35,168 nt of DNA from Solirubrobacterales bacterium (GTDB lineage: Bacteria; Actinomycetota; Thermoleophilia; Solirubrobacterales; Solirubrobacteraceae), in contig JAOPZV010000152.1 of NCBI GenBank assembly GCA_025963935.1, positions 1 through 35,168 on the forward strand, given 5' to 3'. The notes below the pieces were generated by a model. It saw only the letters and a list, made by a program, of their open reading frames with translations, made no database searches and had not been told where the DNA came from. This document shows, piece after piece, positions 18,362 to 27,047 of this stretch. Positions within the stretch are counted from its first letter, which is position 1. Each line of letters begins with the position of its first letter. The position numbers and the translations under genes are program-made.

Positions 18362-19297
18362 ATGCACATCGACCCGTACATCGTCCTCGGCAGCGCGATC
18401 ATCGGCTTCCTCGTCGGCATGACGGGGGCCGGCGGAGGTGCGCTGATGACGCCGATGCTGATCCTGCTGTTCGGCGTCCAGCCATCCTCGGCGATCTCCA
18501 GCGACCTCGTAGCTGCCGTGGTCATGCGGCCGTTCGGAGCCGCCGTGCATCTGCGTAAAGGGACCGTCAACAGGCGGCTGGTGGGTTGGATGGTGCTCGG
18601 CTCGGTGCCGATGGCCTTCGTCGGCTCCTATCTGCTGCACCTGATGGGAAACGACAAGTCGGCACAGCACAACATCCAGACCGCGCTGGGCGCGGCGCTC
18701 CTGCTCGGCGCCTTCGCGATGGTCCTGCGCTTCGTCCTCGACCGGCGCGGGGGTGAGCGCCGCACGGGCCGCATCCTCGACGTCGCCCCGAAGCCTGCGC
18801 GAACGGTGGCGATCGGCATGGTCGGTGGCATCGTGGTGGGCATCACGTCGGTGGGCTCCGGCTCGCTGATGATCATCTTCCTGCTGTTCCTGTACCCGAT
18901 GCTCGGCGCCAACCAGCTGGTCGGCACCGACCTCACCCAGGCGGTGCCGCTGACTGTCGCGGCGGCGCTCGGGGCGCTCGCGTTCGGCCATGTCGAGTTC
19001 GGTGTCACGACGTCGCTGATCATCGGCAGCGTGCCCGCGGTCCTGATCGGCTCCCTGCTGTCCTCGAGCGCACCGGACCGCTATATCCGGCCGGCGATCA
19101 CCTTCGTCGTGGGCGCCTCGGGCCTGAAGTACGTCGGCGTGGGCACAACCGCGCTCGGGTGGATCCTGTGCGGTGTCCTGCTCGTCGGCGCGGGCGCCTG
19201 GCTGGCTCGCAGCCGTCCATGGCGGCCCTCGAACGGACCGGCTGATCGCGACGCGATCGACCTCACGCCCGTCACGCCACAGCCCGAGGCCGATTAG
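18362..19297 (+). CDS. Sulfite exporter TauE/SafE family permease
   Basis: MHIDPYIVLGSAIIGFLVGMTGAGGGALMTPMLILLFGVQPSSAISSDLVAAVVMRPFGA...; repeated second half VGGIVVGITSVGSGSLMIIFLLFLYP. Confidence 0.88.
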   Translation: MHIDPYIVLGSAIIGFLVGMTGAGGGALMTPMLILLFGVQPSSAISSDLVAAVVMRPFGAAVHLRKGTVNRRLVGWMVLGSVPMAFVGSYLLHLMGNDKSAQHNIQTALGAALLLGAFAMVLRFVLDRRGGERRTGRILDVAPKPARTVAIGMVGGIVVGITSVGSGSLMIIFLLFLYPMLGANQLVGTDLTQAVPLTVAAALGALAFGHVEFGVTTSLIIGSVPAVLIGSLLSSSAPDRYIRPAITFVVGASGLKYVGVGTTALGWILCGVLLVGAGAWLARSRPWRPSNGPADRDAIDLTPVTPQPEAD

Positions 19298-19413
19298 GCC
19301 CCGAGTCGTTCCGCTGGCTGGACGTTTGGCGCAGCGGCGTTCCGATTGTTCAAGTGCCCTTCGTTCGCTGCCGAAGACAGGAGTTGACGCCTTCGGAGTC
19401 AACGCAAGCAGGC

Positions 19414-19746
19414 ATGCTCCTGATCCTCATCCCCATCGGCTGGCTGGCGGTTGCCGCGATTCTCACGGCGGCCTGCCGTCTCGCGGCGCGCGCCGACGCG
19501 GGGATGGCCGTCCGCGGCGACGCAGCCCCTCTTGACGAGCGCGCTCCCGTGTTGGCCGTTCCGGGTCTCACGGTGTGGGACTGCGAGGACACGCCCAGGC
19601 TGCGCAGCGTTGCGAACGCCCTGACGGCGACGCGCGGCGACCTGCGCCCTGCGCTTCCTGCGCGGCGGCCACACGGCCGTCCGGTTCGCCGCTCGCAAAC
19701 CCGCCTGGCGCGCGGCCACGCGATGCGCTCGACCACCCGGTCCTGA
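19414..19746 (+). CDS. Hypothetical small protein with one predicted N-terminal TM helix
   Basis: MLLILIPIGWLAVAAILTAACRLAARADAGMAVRGD...; hydrophobic helix followed by a basic tail; no family recognised. Confidence 0.35.
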   Translation: MLLILIPIGWLAVAAILTAACRLAARADAGMAVRGDAAPLDERAPVLAVPGLTVWDCEDTPRLRSVANALTATRGDLRPALPARRPHGRPVRRSQTRLARGHAMRSTTRS

Positions 19747-19906
19747 AGCGCTCGTTTAAACGCGACGATTCGAGGCAGCAAACAAACCAGGTGACAACCG
19801 GGCACGGGTTAAACCACGCTCTGCACCGACTGTAGATGTCGTCACGAGCTGTGTCGTGAATGAGGTAAACCGGACCGCCTCAAGAACACCGCCCAACGCA
19901 GCGCGT

Positions 19907-20560
19907 TTATTCCCCGGAGCTGATCCGGCGCCGGCGCCCGCGCTGCTTGAGCATTATCCCCTCGAGGACGTGCGCGACGGTCTCGCACGCGTCGACGGCC
20001 GCCTCGAGCGACTCGAAGATGTCCTTCCAGCGGATCACGACCATCGGGTCGATGCCACCGGCGAAAAGCGAAGCGACGCCGTCGCGCTGCAACCGGTCGC
20101 CGTCGTTCTCAAGACGGTGGATCTCGACCAGGTGGGGTGCCAGCTCGCTACCGGTGCGCAAGCCGCGCAGCGCCTGGGCGATCTGCTCGGCGGCACCGAC
20201 AAGGACCTCGGCGAGGGCGACGGCCTTCTCCATCGGCGCCTCCACCCCGTATAGGACGAGCTGGGCGGCGACCTGCTCCGAGTGGTCGACGACATCGTCG
20301 AGCGCCGTCGCAAGCACGTAGCCGTCGCCCGCGTCGAACGGAGCCCGCACGCGCCCACCGGCTGCCAGCCTGTGGATGATGTCGTGGGTGATCCGGTCGC
20401 CTTCCTGCTCGCATAGCTTCAGGTCCTGCGCCAGCGCGGCATGCTCCGGGGGGTCCAGGATCAGGTCGCGCAGTAGGAGACCGCATCGCTGGACGTTCTG
20501 TCCAGACTCCTCTACCAGGGCCATCAGCGTGCTGTCGAGGGGCGGCCGCAGAAAGCTCAT
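19907..20560 (-). CDS. DUF47 family (PhoU-like) protein
   Basis: 217 aa; LCEQEGDRITHDIIHRL, DAGDGYVLATALDDVVDHSEQVA, IHRLENDGDRLQRDGVASLF, VIRWKDIFESLEAAVDACETVAHVLEGIMLK. Confidence 0.88.
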   Translation of the reverse strand: MSFLRPPLDSTLMALVEESGQNVQRCGLLLRDLILDPPEHAALAQDLKLCEQEGDRITHDIIHRLAAGGRVRAPFDAGDGYVLATALDDVVDHSEQVAAQLVLYGVEAPMEKAVALAEVLVGAAEQIAQALRGLRTGSELAPHLVEIHRLENDGDRLQRDGVASLFAGGIDPMVVIRWKDIFESLEAAVDACETVAHVLEGIMLKQRGRRRRISSGE

Positions 20561-20663
20561 CCGGCGAGGATATTGCCACTCGCTCGGAGCTCAGGCTAAC
20601 GACCGTGCCGCCGTGGCGGCTCATCCACCCTCGTGCGGATGCTGCGGGCGCTTTAGTTGCGTG

Positions 20664-20685
20664 CTTCACGAAATGTTCACACCGA
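20664..20685. promoter_or_regulatory. Putative Pho box (two 11-bp direct-repeat units) between DUF47 and pstS
   Basis: CTTCACGAAAT-GTTCACACCGA: TTCAC units spaced 11 bp, resembling the actinobacterial PhoP PHO box; complement reads TGTGAACATTTCGTGAAG. Confidence 0.55.
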
Positions 20686-20779
20686 GCCTGCCGGCGGCTG
20701 GGGAGACTGCCATCGACACGCGACCGGCGTGCGACTGGCGTGCTCGATGCGCTGTCACAGACACCACAGAGGAGACGTT

Positions 20780-21886
20780 GTGATCAAGAACAAGATTGGC
20801 GCACTCGCGGCTTGTGCGTTGCTTGCTTTCGGTGGGTCGGCCTGCGGCAGCTCGAGCAAATCGAGCAGCAGCGGTTCAGCCTCAACCGCGAGCAGTGGCG
20901 GATCGTCCACGCTCTCCGGGGCCGGATCGACGTTCGCCGCGCCCGTCTACCAGCAGTGGGCTTCGTCGCTGTCCGGCCTGACCGTCAACTACCAATCCGT
21001 GGGTTCCGGCGCGGGTATCACGGCGCTGGAGACCAAGACCGTCGACTTCGGGGCGAGCGACCCTCCGCTGAAGCCCGCGGACGAATCAGCGATCGCGAAG
21101 AACGGCAGCCCAGCCGTGCAGATCCCGATGTTCCTGGGCGCGATCACTGTCTCCTACAACCTCCCCGGCGTTGCGACGGGCATGAAGCTGGACGGCAAGA
21201 CGATCAGCGACATCTACCTCGGCAAGGTGAAGACGTGGAACGACGCCGAGATCAAGGCGCTGAACCCCGGCATGAGCCTCCCCGGGACGGCGATCACCGT
21301 CATCCACCGCTCGGACTCCTCCGGCACGACCGCCGGCTTCACCGGCTTCCTCGCGGCGGTTGACCCTGAATTCAAGAGCAAGGTGGGCGAAGGCAAGGAC
21401 GTTCCCTGGCCGACCGGCACGGGCGCCAAGGGCAACGCCGGCGTCGCTGGGGCCGTACAGCAGACGGTCGGTGCGGTCGGCTACGTAGAGCAGGCATACG
21501 CGCTCCTTCACAGCTTCACCTACGCCGCGGTCAAGAACGCGGCCGGGAGATTCGTTTCGCCGACCCTCGCCTCGACGACCGCAGCAGCCGAAGGCATCAA
21601 GGTGCCGGCAAACCTCGGTATCAAGATCAAGAACCCGAGCGGAGCCAGTGCCTATCCGATCACCTCGCAAACCTTCATCGTCGTGAACAAGGACCTCTGC
21701 AAGGCAGGGGTGCCCGGAGGCGAAGCCGCCGCCAAGGGCGTCGTCAAGTTCGTCGCCTACGGGCTCGGATCAGGGCAGTCAATCCTCTCCCAGGCCGACT
21801 ACGCCGCGCTGCCCGCTCCTATCCTGGCGAAGTCGAAGGAAGCCGTCGCGGGCCTGCAGTGCAACGGAACGGCATTGGGCGGCTGA
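20780..21886 (+). CDS. pstS: Phosphate ABC transporter substrate-binding lipoprotein PstS
   Basis: GTG start after a GAGGAGA RBS; lipobox LLAFGGSACGS; LSGAGSTFAAPVYQQWAS..., VNYQSVGSGAGITAL, VDFGASDPPL, HRSDSSGTTAGFTGFLA. Confidence 0.95.
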   Translation: MIKNKIGALAACALLAFGGSACGSSSKSSSSGSASTASSGGSSTLSGAGSTFAAPVYQQWASSLSGLTVNYQSVGSGAGITALETKTVDFGASDPPLKPADESAIAKNGSPAVQIPMFLGAITVSYNLPGVATGMKLDGKTISDIYLGKVKTWNDAEIKALNPGMSLPGTAITVIHRSDSSGTTAGFTGFLAAVDPEFKSKVGEGKDVPWPTGTGAKGNAGVAGAVQQTVGAVGYVEQAYALLHSFTYAAVKNAAGRFVSPTLASTTAAAEGIKVPANLGIKIKNPSGASAYPITSQTFIVVNKDLCKAGVPGGEAAAKGVVKFVAYGLGSGQSILSQADYAALPAPILAKSKEAVAGLQCNGTALGG

Positions 21887-21926
21887 GCATTGCGACACGA
21901 CCGGTCAATCGGATAGATAAGGGGTC

Positions 21927-22961
21927 GTGGAGGCAGCATCGATCTCCGGCGGCGAGCGCAGGGTCCTTCTGCGTTCGCCGCTCGCGCGTCTGCCCGATCA
22001 GGCGCTGAGGTATGGCCTCACAGCGCTGGCCGTCCTGATCCTCGCGCTGATCGTCTATTTCTTCATCCGGCTGGTGGGCGAGGCGGGCCCTGCGTTCGCC
22101 AAGTTCGGCGTGTTCGGCTTCGCGTTCGGGAATAACTGGAACGTCAGCGCCGAACACTTCGGCGCTCTGCCGCTGCTCGTAGGGACGCTGATCACCTCGG
22201 CGCTCGCGCTGCTGATCGGCGTGCCGGTCGCCGTCGCCACCGCGGTCTACGCGACCGAGCTCTGCCCGCGGCGCCTCCGGGGCCCGCTCACTGTTCTGGT
22301 CGAGCTGCTGGCCGCCGTGCCGTCGGTCGTGTACGGGCTGTGGGGCATCTTCTTCCTCGCCCCGAAGCTCCAGCCGGCCGAGCAGTGGCTCGCAGACCGG
22401 CTTTCGTTCATCCCGTTCATCGGCGGCGGGGTCGTGACGATCCCCAACTACTTCATAACCGGTCTCGTCCTGGCGATCATGATCCTGCCGATCGTCAGCG
22501 CCATCAGCCGCGAGGTGATGGCGACTGTGCCCTCTGACCAGAAGGAGGCTGCTCTGGGTCTCGGCGCTACTCGCTGGGAGATGATTCGGATGGCGGTACT
22601 GCCTTATTGCCGCTCGGGCATCGTCGGCGGGTCGATGCTTGGCCTCGGACGGGCCATCGGGGAGACGATCGCAGTGACGATCCTGATTGGCGACGCCCCG
22701 CAGCTCGGCTCCCACCTCTTCGGACAGGGCTACAGTCTCGCGGCGTCCATCGCCAACGAGTTCGGCGAGGCCCAGGGTCTGCACCGCTCGGCATTGTTCG
22801 CCGCCGGACTGGTCCTCTTCGTGCTGACGTTGCTCGTCAACGGGATCGCGCGGGCGCTGGTCCTTAGAGCTGCGCGCGCCGGGAGTGCCCAGGCTGACGC
22901 GGGCGCCGGTGGCGGTGGCGGTGGCGGGCAGCGCATCGCGGAGACGGTGGCCGGGGCATGA
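21927..22961 (+). CDS. pstC: Phosphate ABC transporter permease PstC
   Basis: 344 aa multi-TM; VPSVVYGLWGIFFLAP; VPSDQKEAALGLGATRWEMIRMAVLPYCRSGIVGGSMLGLGRAIGETIAVTILIG. Confidence 0.95.
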   Translation: MEAASISGGERRVLLRSPLARLPDQALRYGLTALAVLILALIVYFFIRLVGEAGPAFAKFGVFGFAFGNNWNVSAEHFGALPLLVGTLITSALALLIGVPVAVATAVYATELCPRRLRGPLTVLVELLAAVPSVVYGLWGIFFLAPKLQPAEQWLADRLSFIPFIGGGVVTIPNYFITGLVLAIMILPIVSAISREVMATVPSDQKEAALGLGATRWEMIRMAVLPYCRSGIVGGSMLGLGRAIGETIAVTILIGDAPQLGSHLFGQGYSLAASIANEFGEAQGLHRSALFAAGLVLFVLTLLVNGIARALVLRAARAGSAQADAGAGGGGGGGQRIAETVAGA

Positions 22962-23854
22962 ACGCCGGTCGGGCATCCGGCGACCGGCTGGAGCGCTTCG
23001 CCGTGACGCCCGCGCGCAAGCGCAGGGACAGCACAGCCCGTGCGGTGATGCTCGGCGCGACGATCATCGCGCTCATCCCGCTCGTGCTGATCGTCTACTA
23101 CCTCCTGCGCAAGGGCCTCGGGTCATGGAGCAGTAGCTTCTTTACGACCGACCCCACAGGCAACACGTTCTTCAAGAGCTCGAGCATCGGCGGCATCAAG
23201 AGCGCGATCCTCGGCACGATCGAGATCGTCGCGCTGGCGTCGGCGATGGCTATCCCCGTGGGTCTAGGGGTCGCGGTGTGGCTCGTCGAGTACGGCAAGG
23301 ACAGCCGCCTAGCGCAGGCGGTCCGTTTCTTCGTCGACGTCCTGACGGGCGTCCCCTCAATCCTGTTCGGTCTTTTCATATACATCGTGCTGATCGTCGG
23401 CACGGGCAGCTCCTACGCCGGCTACAAGGGCTCGCTGGCCCTCGCTCTGCTGATGCTGCCCGTCGTCACGCGTGCGACAGAGGTGATCCTGCAGCTCGTC
23501 CCCGGGGCGCTGCGCGAGGCCGCGCTCGCGCTGGGAGCACCACGCTGGCGCGTGATCCTCAGGGTCGTCCTGCCGACGGCACTCCCTGGGATGATCACCG
23601 GCGTTCTGCTTGCCGTCGCTCGAGCCGCCGGGGAGACCGCACCCCTTCTGTTCACGGCGGCCGCCACACTGAAGACGAACTTCAACCTGGGCCAGTTCAT
23701 GAACTCGCTGCCTGTGCAAATCTACAGCGACGTCACGTCGCCGACCACTGCTGTCGTCAACCGCGCCTGGGGAGCCGCGCTCGCCCTGGTCGCAATGATC
23801 CTCCTGCTCAATGTCATCGCCCGTCTCATCTCGCGAAGGAGCCGCCTTGCATGA
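22958..23854 (+). CDS. pstA: Phosphate ABC transporter permease PstA
   Basis: 298 aa; [74 protein letters not shown]; overlaps pstC. Confidence 0.95.
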   Translation: MNAGRASGDRLERFAVTPARKRRDSTARAVMLGATIIALIPLVLIVYYLLRKGLGSWSSSFFTTDPTGNTFFKSSSIGGIKSAILGTIEIVALASAMAIPVGLGVAVWLVEYGKDSRLAQAVRFFVDVLTGVPSILFGLFIYIVLIVGTGSSYAGYKGSLALALLMLPVVTRATEVILQLVPGALREAALALGAPRWRVILRVVLPTALPGMITGVLLAVARAAGETAPLLFTAAATLKTNFNLGQFMNSLPVQIYSDVTSPTTAVVNRAWGAALALVAMILLLNVIARLISRRSRLA

Positions 23855-24774
23855 GATCTCCACGACCGAGCTCAGGCGTGGCTGACTTGGAGTCCGACAG
23901 CCGCTCAGACACCGACGAGCAGCGGCGTGAGAGGATTGCCCCCGGCGCGGGCGCCAGCTCGCCCACTGCGACCGCGACGGCGGCGGCGGCGGCGACGTCG
24001 GCCGCCGTCGAGCCGCAGGCGGGTCTAGGCGTGCGTCTGGAGCAGCTGCGTGCCTTCTACGGCGACTTGGAGGCGGTGAGCGGCATCGACCTCGACTTCC
24101 GCGCCAACGAGGTGACCGCGATCATCGGTCCATCCGGCTGCGGCAAGTCGACGCTGATCCGCTGCATCAACAGGATGCACGAGGAGATCCCCGGCGCACG
24201 GGCCCAGGGGCGCGTGATGCTTGACGACCTGGACGTCTACAGCCCATCCGTCGACGTCGTGGCCGTGCGCAGGGCGATCGGCATGGTCTTTCAGAAACCG
24301 AACCCGTTTCCCACCATGTCGATCTTCAACAATGTCGCCGCGGGCCTGCGCCTGAGCTCCGGCCGGCGCGGAGACCTGCGCCCCAAGGTGGAAGCGGCAT
24401 TGCGCAGCGCGGGACTCTGGGACGAGGTCTCCGAGCGCCTCGATGAGCCGGGCGCCGGACTGTCGGGTGGCCAGCAGCAGCGGCTCTGTATCGCCCGCTC
24501 TCTGGCTGTCGACCCCGAGGTCATCCTGATGGATGAGCCCTGCTCCGCATTGGATCCGATCGCCACATTAAAGATCGAGGAGCTGATCGATCGGCTGAAG
24601 GCGAGGGTGACGATCGTCATCGTGACGCACAACATGCAACAGGCCGCGCGCGTCGCCGACCGCACGGCCTTCATGCTCGACGGCAGGCTCATCGAGGTCG
24701 GCCCGACGCACGAGATCTTCACCAGGCCGGCGGACCCCCGAACCGAGGAATATGTCACCGGAAAGTTCGGCTGA
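23851..24774 (+). CDS. pstB: Phosphate ABC transporter ATP-binding protein PstB
   Basis: ATG overlaps the pstA stop (ATGA). [21 protein letters not shown] (Walker A), [62 protein letters not shown]. Confidence 0.95.
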   Translation: MRSPRPSSGVADLESDSRSDTDEQRRERIAPGAGASSPTATATAAAAATSAAVEPQAGLGVRLEQLRAFYGDLEAVSGIDLDFRANEVTAIIGPSGCGKSTLIRCINRMHEEIPGARAQGRVMLDDLDVYSPSVDVVAVRRAIGMVFQKPNPFPTMSIFNNVAAGLRLSSGRRGDLRPKVEAALRSAGLWDEVSERLDEPGAGLSGGQQQRLCIARSLAVDPEVILMDEPCSALDPIATLKIEELIDRLKARVTIVIVTHNMQQAARVADRTAFMLDGRLIEVGPTHEIFTRPADPRTEEYVTGKFG

Positions 24775-25567
24775 GCGCGAGGGCGCCGGCGAGCAGCCGC
24801 CGAGTGCGGGTGCTGGCGCGCCAGGGCCTGGCCATGAGGACGGAGGCGGTCTTCGGGGTCGTGCCCATTTTCAGCAGCAGCTCCGCGAGCTCGAAGCGCA
24901 CGCGCTCGGCGGGCTCGACCTGGTCGTCGAGCAGCTCGACCGCGTGCTGGAGGCGCTCGATCATCAGGACGTAGAGCTCGCCCAGATGGTGATCGCCGAC
25001 GACGACCGCGTGGACGGACGCTATCTCGAGGTGCACCAGGGCATCCTCTCGCTGCTTGCCCTGCAGGCGCCGGTGGCCGGTGACCTACGGCTCGTCGCAG
25101 CGCTGCTTCACACGATCAAGCACATCGAGCGGATGGGCGATCAGTGCGTGAACATCGCCAAGATGATCCCCCTCTCCGGCCACGAGCCTCCCGTCAGCAG
25201 GGATCTGCTTGGCGCACTCGCCAAGATGGGCGCGTTCGCGCGCTCGGAGGTCGTCCAGTCGAAGGCCGCATTCGGCGGACGGGATGTCGGCTTGGCCGAG
25301 GACCTCGTTCGCCAGGATCGCGAGATCAACCGCCTCAACCGCGAGATCTTTCGCTCGGCAATCGAGATAGGCGACGACGCGGACACCCGTGAGTGGGCCA
25401 TGCACATGACGCTCGTCGCAAGAGCACTCGAGCGAATCGGCGACAACGCCGTGGACATCGGCGAGCAGGTTGCCTTTGTCGTGACAGGGCTATTCCGAGA
25501 GTTCTCCGACTCGTCGCATGCGGCCAGCGACCGCACAGATGCGGCGGCCGACGTCCCGCGGGATTGA
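24752..25567 (+). CDS. phoU: Phosphate signaling complex protein PhoU
   Basis: [30 protein letters not shown]..., [56 protein letters not shown]; overlaps pstB. Confidence 0.93.
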   Translation: MSPESSAEREGAGEQPPSAGAGAPGPGHEDGGGLRGRAHFQQQLRELEAHALGGLDLVVEQLDRVLEALDHQDVELAQMVIADDDRVDGRYLEVHQGILSLLALQAPVAGDLRLVAALLHTIKHIERMGDQCVNIAKMIPLSGHEPPVSRDLLGALAKMGAFARSEVVQSKAAFGGRDVGLAEDLVRQDREINRLNREIFRSAIEIGDDADTREWAMHMTLVARALERIGDNAVDIGEQVAFVVTGLFREFSDSSHAASDRTDAAADVPRD

Positions 25568-25609
25568 TCGGCCCTCATCTTCGGATTGCTCGCAAATAGC
25601 GTGCTGTGC

Positions 25610-25628
25610 CTGTGAACAAGCTGTGATG
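25610..25628 (+). promoter_or_regulatory. Putative Pho box upstream of the response regulator
   Basis: CTGTGAA-CAAG-CTGTGAT(G): 7-4-7 architecture like the E. coli Pho box; shares TGTGAACA and 11-bp GTGA phasing with the element at 20664-20685. Confidence 0.55.
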
Positions 25629-25679
25629 TTCCTCCTGGACGGCGTTGGGGCGTCCCGTTGATCGCCTACACTCGCCGCG

Positions 25680-26564
25680 ATGACGGAAAGCGCGCGGGCC
25701 GGTGAGCAGGGCCTCTCGTCACCAACACCTGATGAGGTGCGTTCCGTCGGTGGCTCCTTGCGGATAGCTGTCCTCGATCGCGACAGCGGCTTCATACAGG
25801 TGCTAAGCAACCGACTGGACCGGCTCGGCTGGGAGCACCGCGTGCTCGCGAGCCCCATACCGCCGGAGGCTGTCGTCTCGATGCGGCTGAGCGCGCTCGT
25901 CGTCGACCTGGCCGTGCTCGGGCCGCAGGCGTGGGCGTGGCTGGAGCGGCTGTGTGCCGCGCTGCCGGAGCTCGGGATCGTCGTCTGCACCGGACCTTCC
26001 ACGGTCGCACAGCGGGTACGGGGCCTGCGCCTCGGGGCCGACGACTGGATCACCAAGCCGTGTCACCCGGAGGAAGTCATCGCTCGCGTGCAGAGCGTCG
26101 TGCGCCGCAGGCGCCGCAGCGTGAGCGGGACCGAGGCCAAGCCGGTCGAGGCGGGCGAGGTGATCATTCGCTCGGATCGCTTCCAGGCCTTCGTCGGCGA
26201 GCAGAGCATCGATCTGACCAGGCGCGAGTTCGAGCTCATCGAGCTGCTTGCCGCGGCAGAGGGCCGCGTGCTCGAGCGCGAGGAGATCTACTCCCGTCTG
26301 TGGGGCTACGCGATGGTCCGCGGCGACCGCTCGGTGGACGTGTTCGTGCGCAAGCTCCGCCAGAAGCTCGAGAAGGCCTCGCCGGAGTGGCGCTACATCC
26401 ACACCCATTTCGGGATCGGTTACCGCTTCGCCGCCGAATCGCTCGAGGTCGTCGACCCGAACGACGTGCCCTCTTCAGTTCCCGCCGCCTGGGACCCCGG
26501 CGATGAGCGCAAGCTCACGGGGCCGCATGAGGATGACGAGCTCGCCGCTCGTGCCTCCCTCTAG
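25680..26564 (+). CDS. OmpR/PhoB-type response regulator transcription factor
   Basis: Receiver-like LRIAVLDRDSGF...ALVVDLAVLG...LGADDWITKPCHPEEVIARV; winged helix with LTRREFELIELLAAAEGRVLEREEIYSRLWGYAMVRGDRSVDVFVRKLRQKLEKASPEWRYIHTHFGIGYRF. Confidence 0.92.
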   Translation: MTESARAGEQGLSSPTPDEVRSVGGSLRIAVLDRDSGFIQVLSNRLDRLGWEHRVLASPIPPEAVVSMRLSALVVDLAVLGPQAWAWLERLCAALPELGIVVCTGPSTVAQRVRGLRLGADDWITKPCHPEEVIARVQSVVRRRRRSVSGTEAKPVEAGEVIIRSDRFQAFVGEQSIDLTRREFELIELLAAAEGRVLEREEIYSRLWGYAMVRGDRSVDVFVRKLRQKLEKASPEWRYIHTHFGIGYRFAAESLEVVDPNDVPSSVPAAWDPGDERKLTGPHEDDELAARASL

Positions 26565-26978
26565 CCGGACAGCCGCCAGCCCCCCCTTCTTCAGGTCGAT
26601 CATGCCACCGGTGATCTCGGCGACCACGCGCGACAGGTCGGGCTCATGTCCGACGAGCAGCACCCGTCCGTCCGGGCCGACCTCCGAGAGCGCGTCGAGG
26701 GCTTGGCCGGCGTCGAAGCCCCCGGCCAGGGGTGTGTGCACGCGCAGCCGCTGCCGAGCCTCCTCGCTCCAGCTCTCGGCGGCCAGCTCGGCTGTCTGAC
26801 GCGACCGCGCCTTGGGGCTGAAGAGGACCAGGTCGAAGGTCGCCTCGAGCTTCATCAGGGCGATCCCGGCAGCGCGCGCCTGCTGTTCGCCGCGCGCCGT
26901 CAGACGCCGTTCGGAGTCGGGCCGAGCGCCGTGCGGCTCGGCCTCGGCGTGACGTAATAGCCAGAGCTGACGAGCCAT
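26475..26978 (-). CDS. sixA: Phosphohistidine phosphatase SixA-like (histidine phosphatase superfamily)
   Basis: MARQLWLLRHAEAEPHGARPDSERRLTARGEQQARAAGIAL (RHA motif); VLLVGHEPDLSRVVAEITGG. Confidence 0.88.
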   Translation of the reverse strand: MARQLWLLRHAEAEPHGARPDSERRLTARGEQQARAAGIALMKLEATFDLVLFSPKARSRQTAELAAESWSEEARQRLRVHTPLAGGFDAGQALDALSEVGPDGRVLLVGHEPDLSRVVAEITGGMIDLKKGGLAAVRLEGGTSGELVILMRPRELALIAGVPGGGN

Positions 26979-27047
26979 CTGCTGTCGGCCTGCACGTTAG
27001 CGCGCCTGATACCCTCCGCCGCCTTGTAGGCGGAAGCTAGGGGCGTC

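Noticed and set aside
18347-19402. 351-aa minus-strand ORF opposite the TauE/SafE gene
   Set aside because: Arg/His/Asp/Gln-rich shadow ORF of a membrane-protein gene.
19842-19859. TCACGA-GCTGTG-TCGTGA hairpin downstream of DUF47
   Set aside because: Weak 6-bp stem and no T-rich tail, so not called as a terminator.
21819-22976. 385-aa minus-strand ORF opposite pstC
   Set aside because: Shadow ORF antisense to a clear PstC permease.
27014-27035. CCGCC-TTGTA-GGCGG hairpin between sixA and the methyltransferase
   Set aside because: Short 5-bp stem, no U-tract, common by chance at this GC content.
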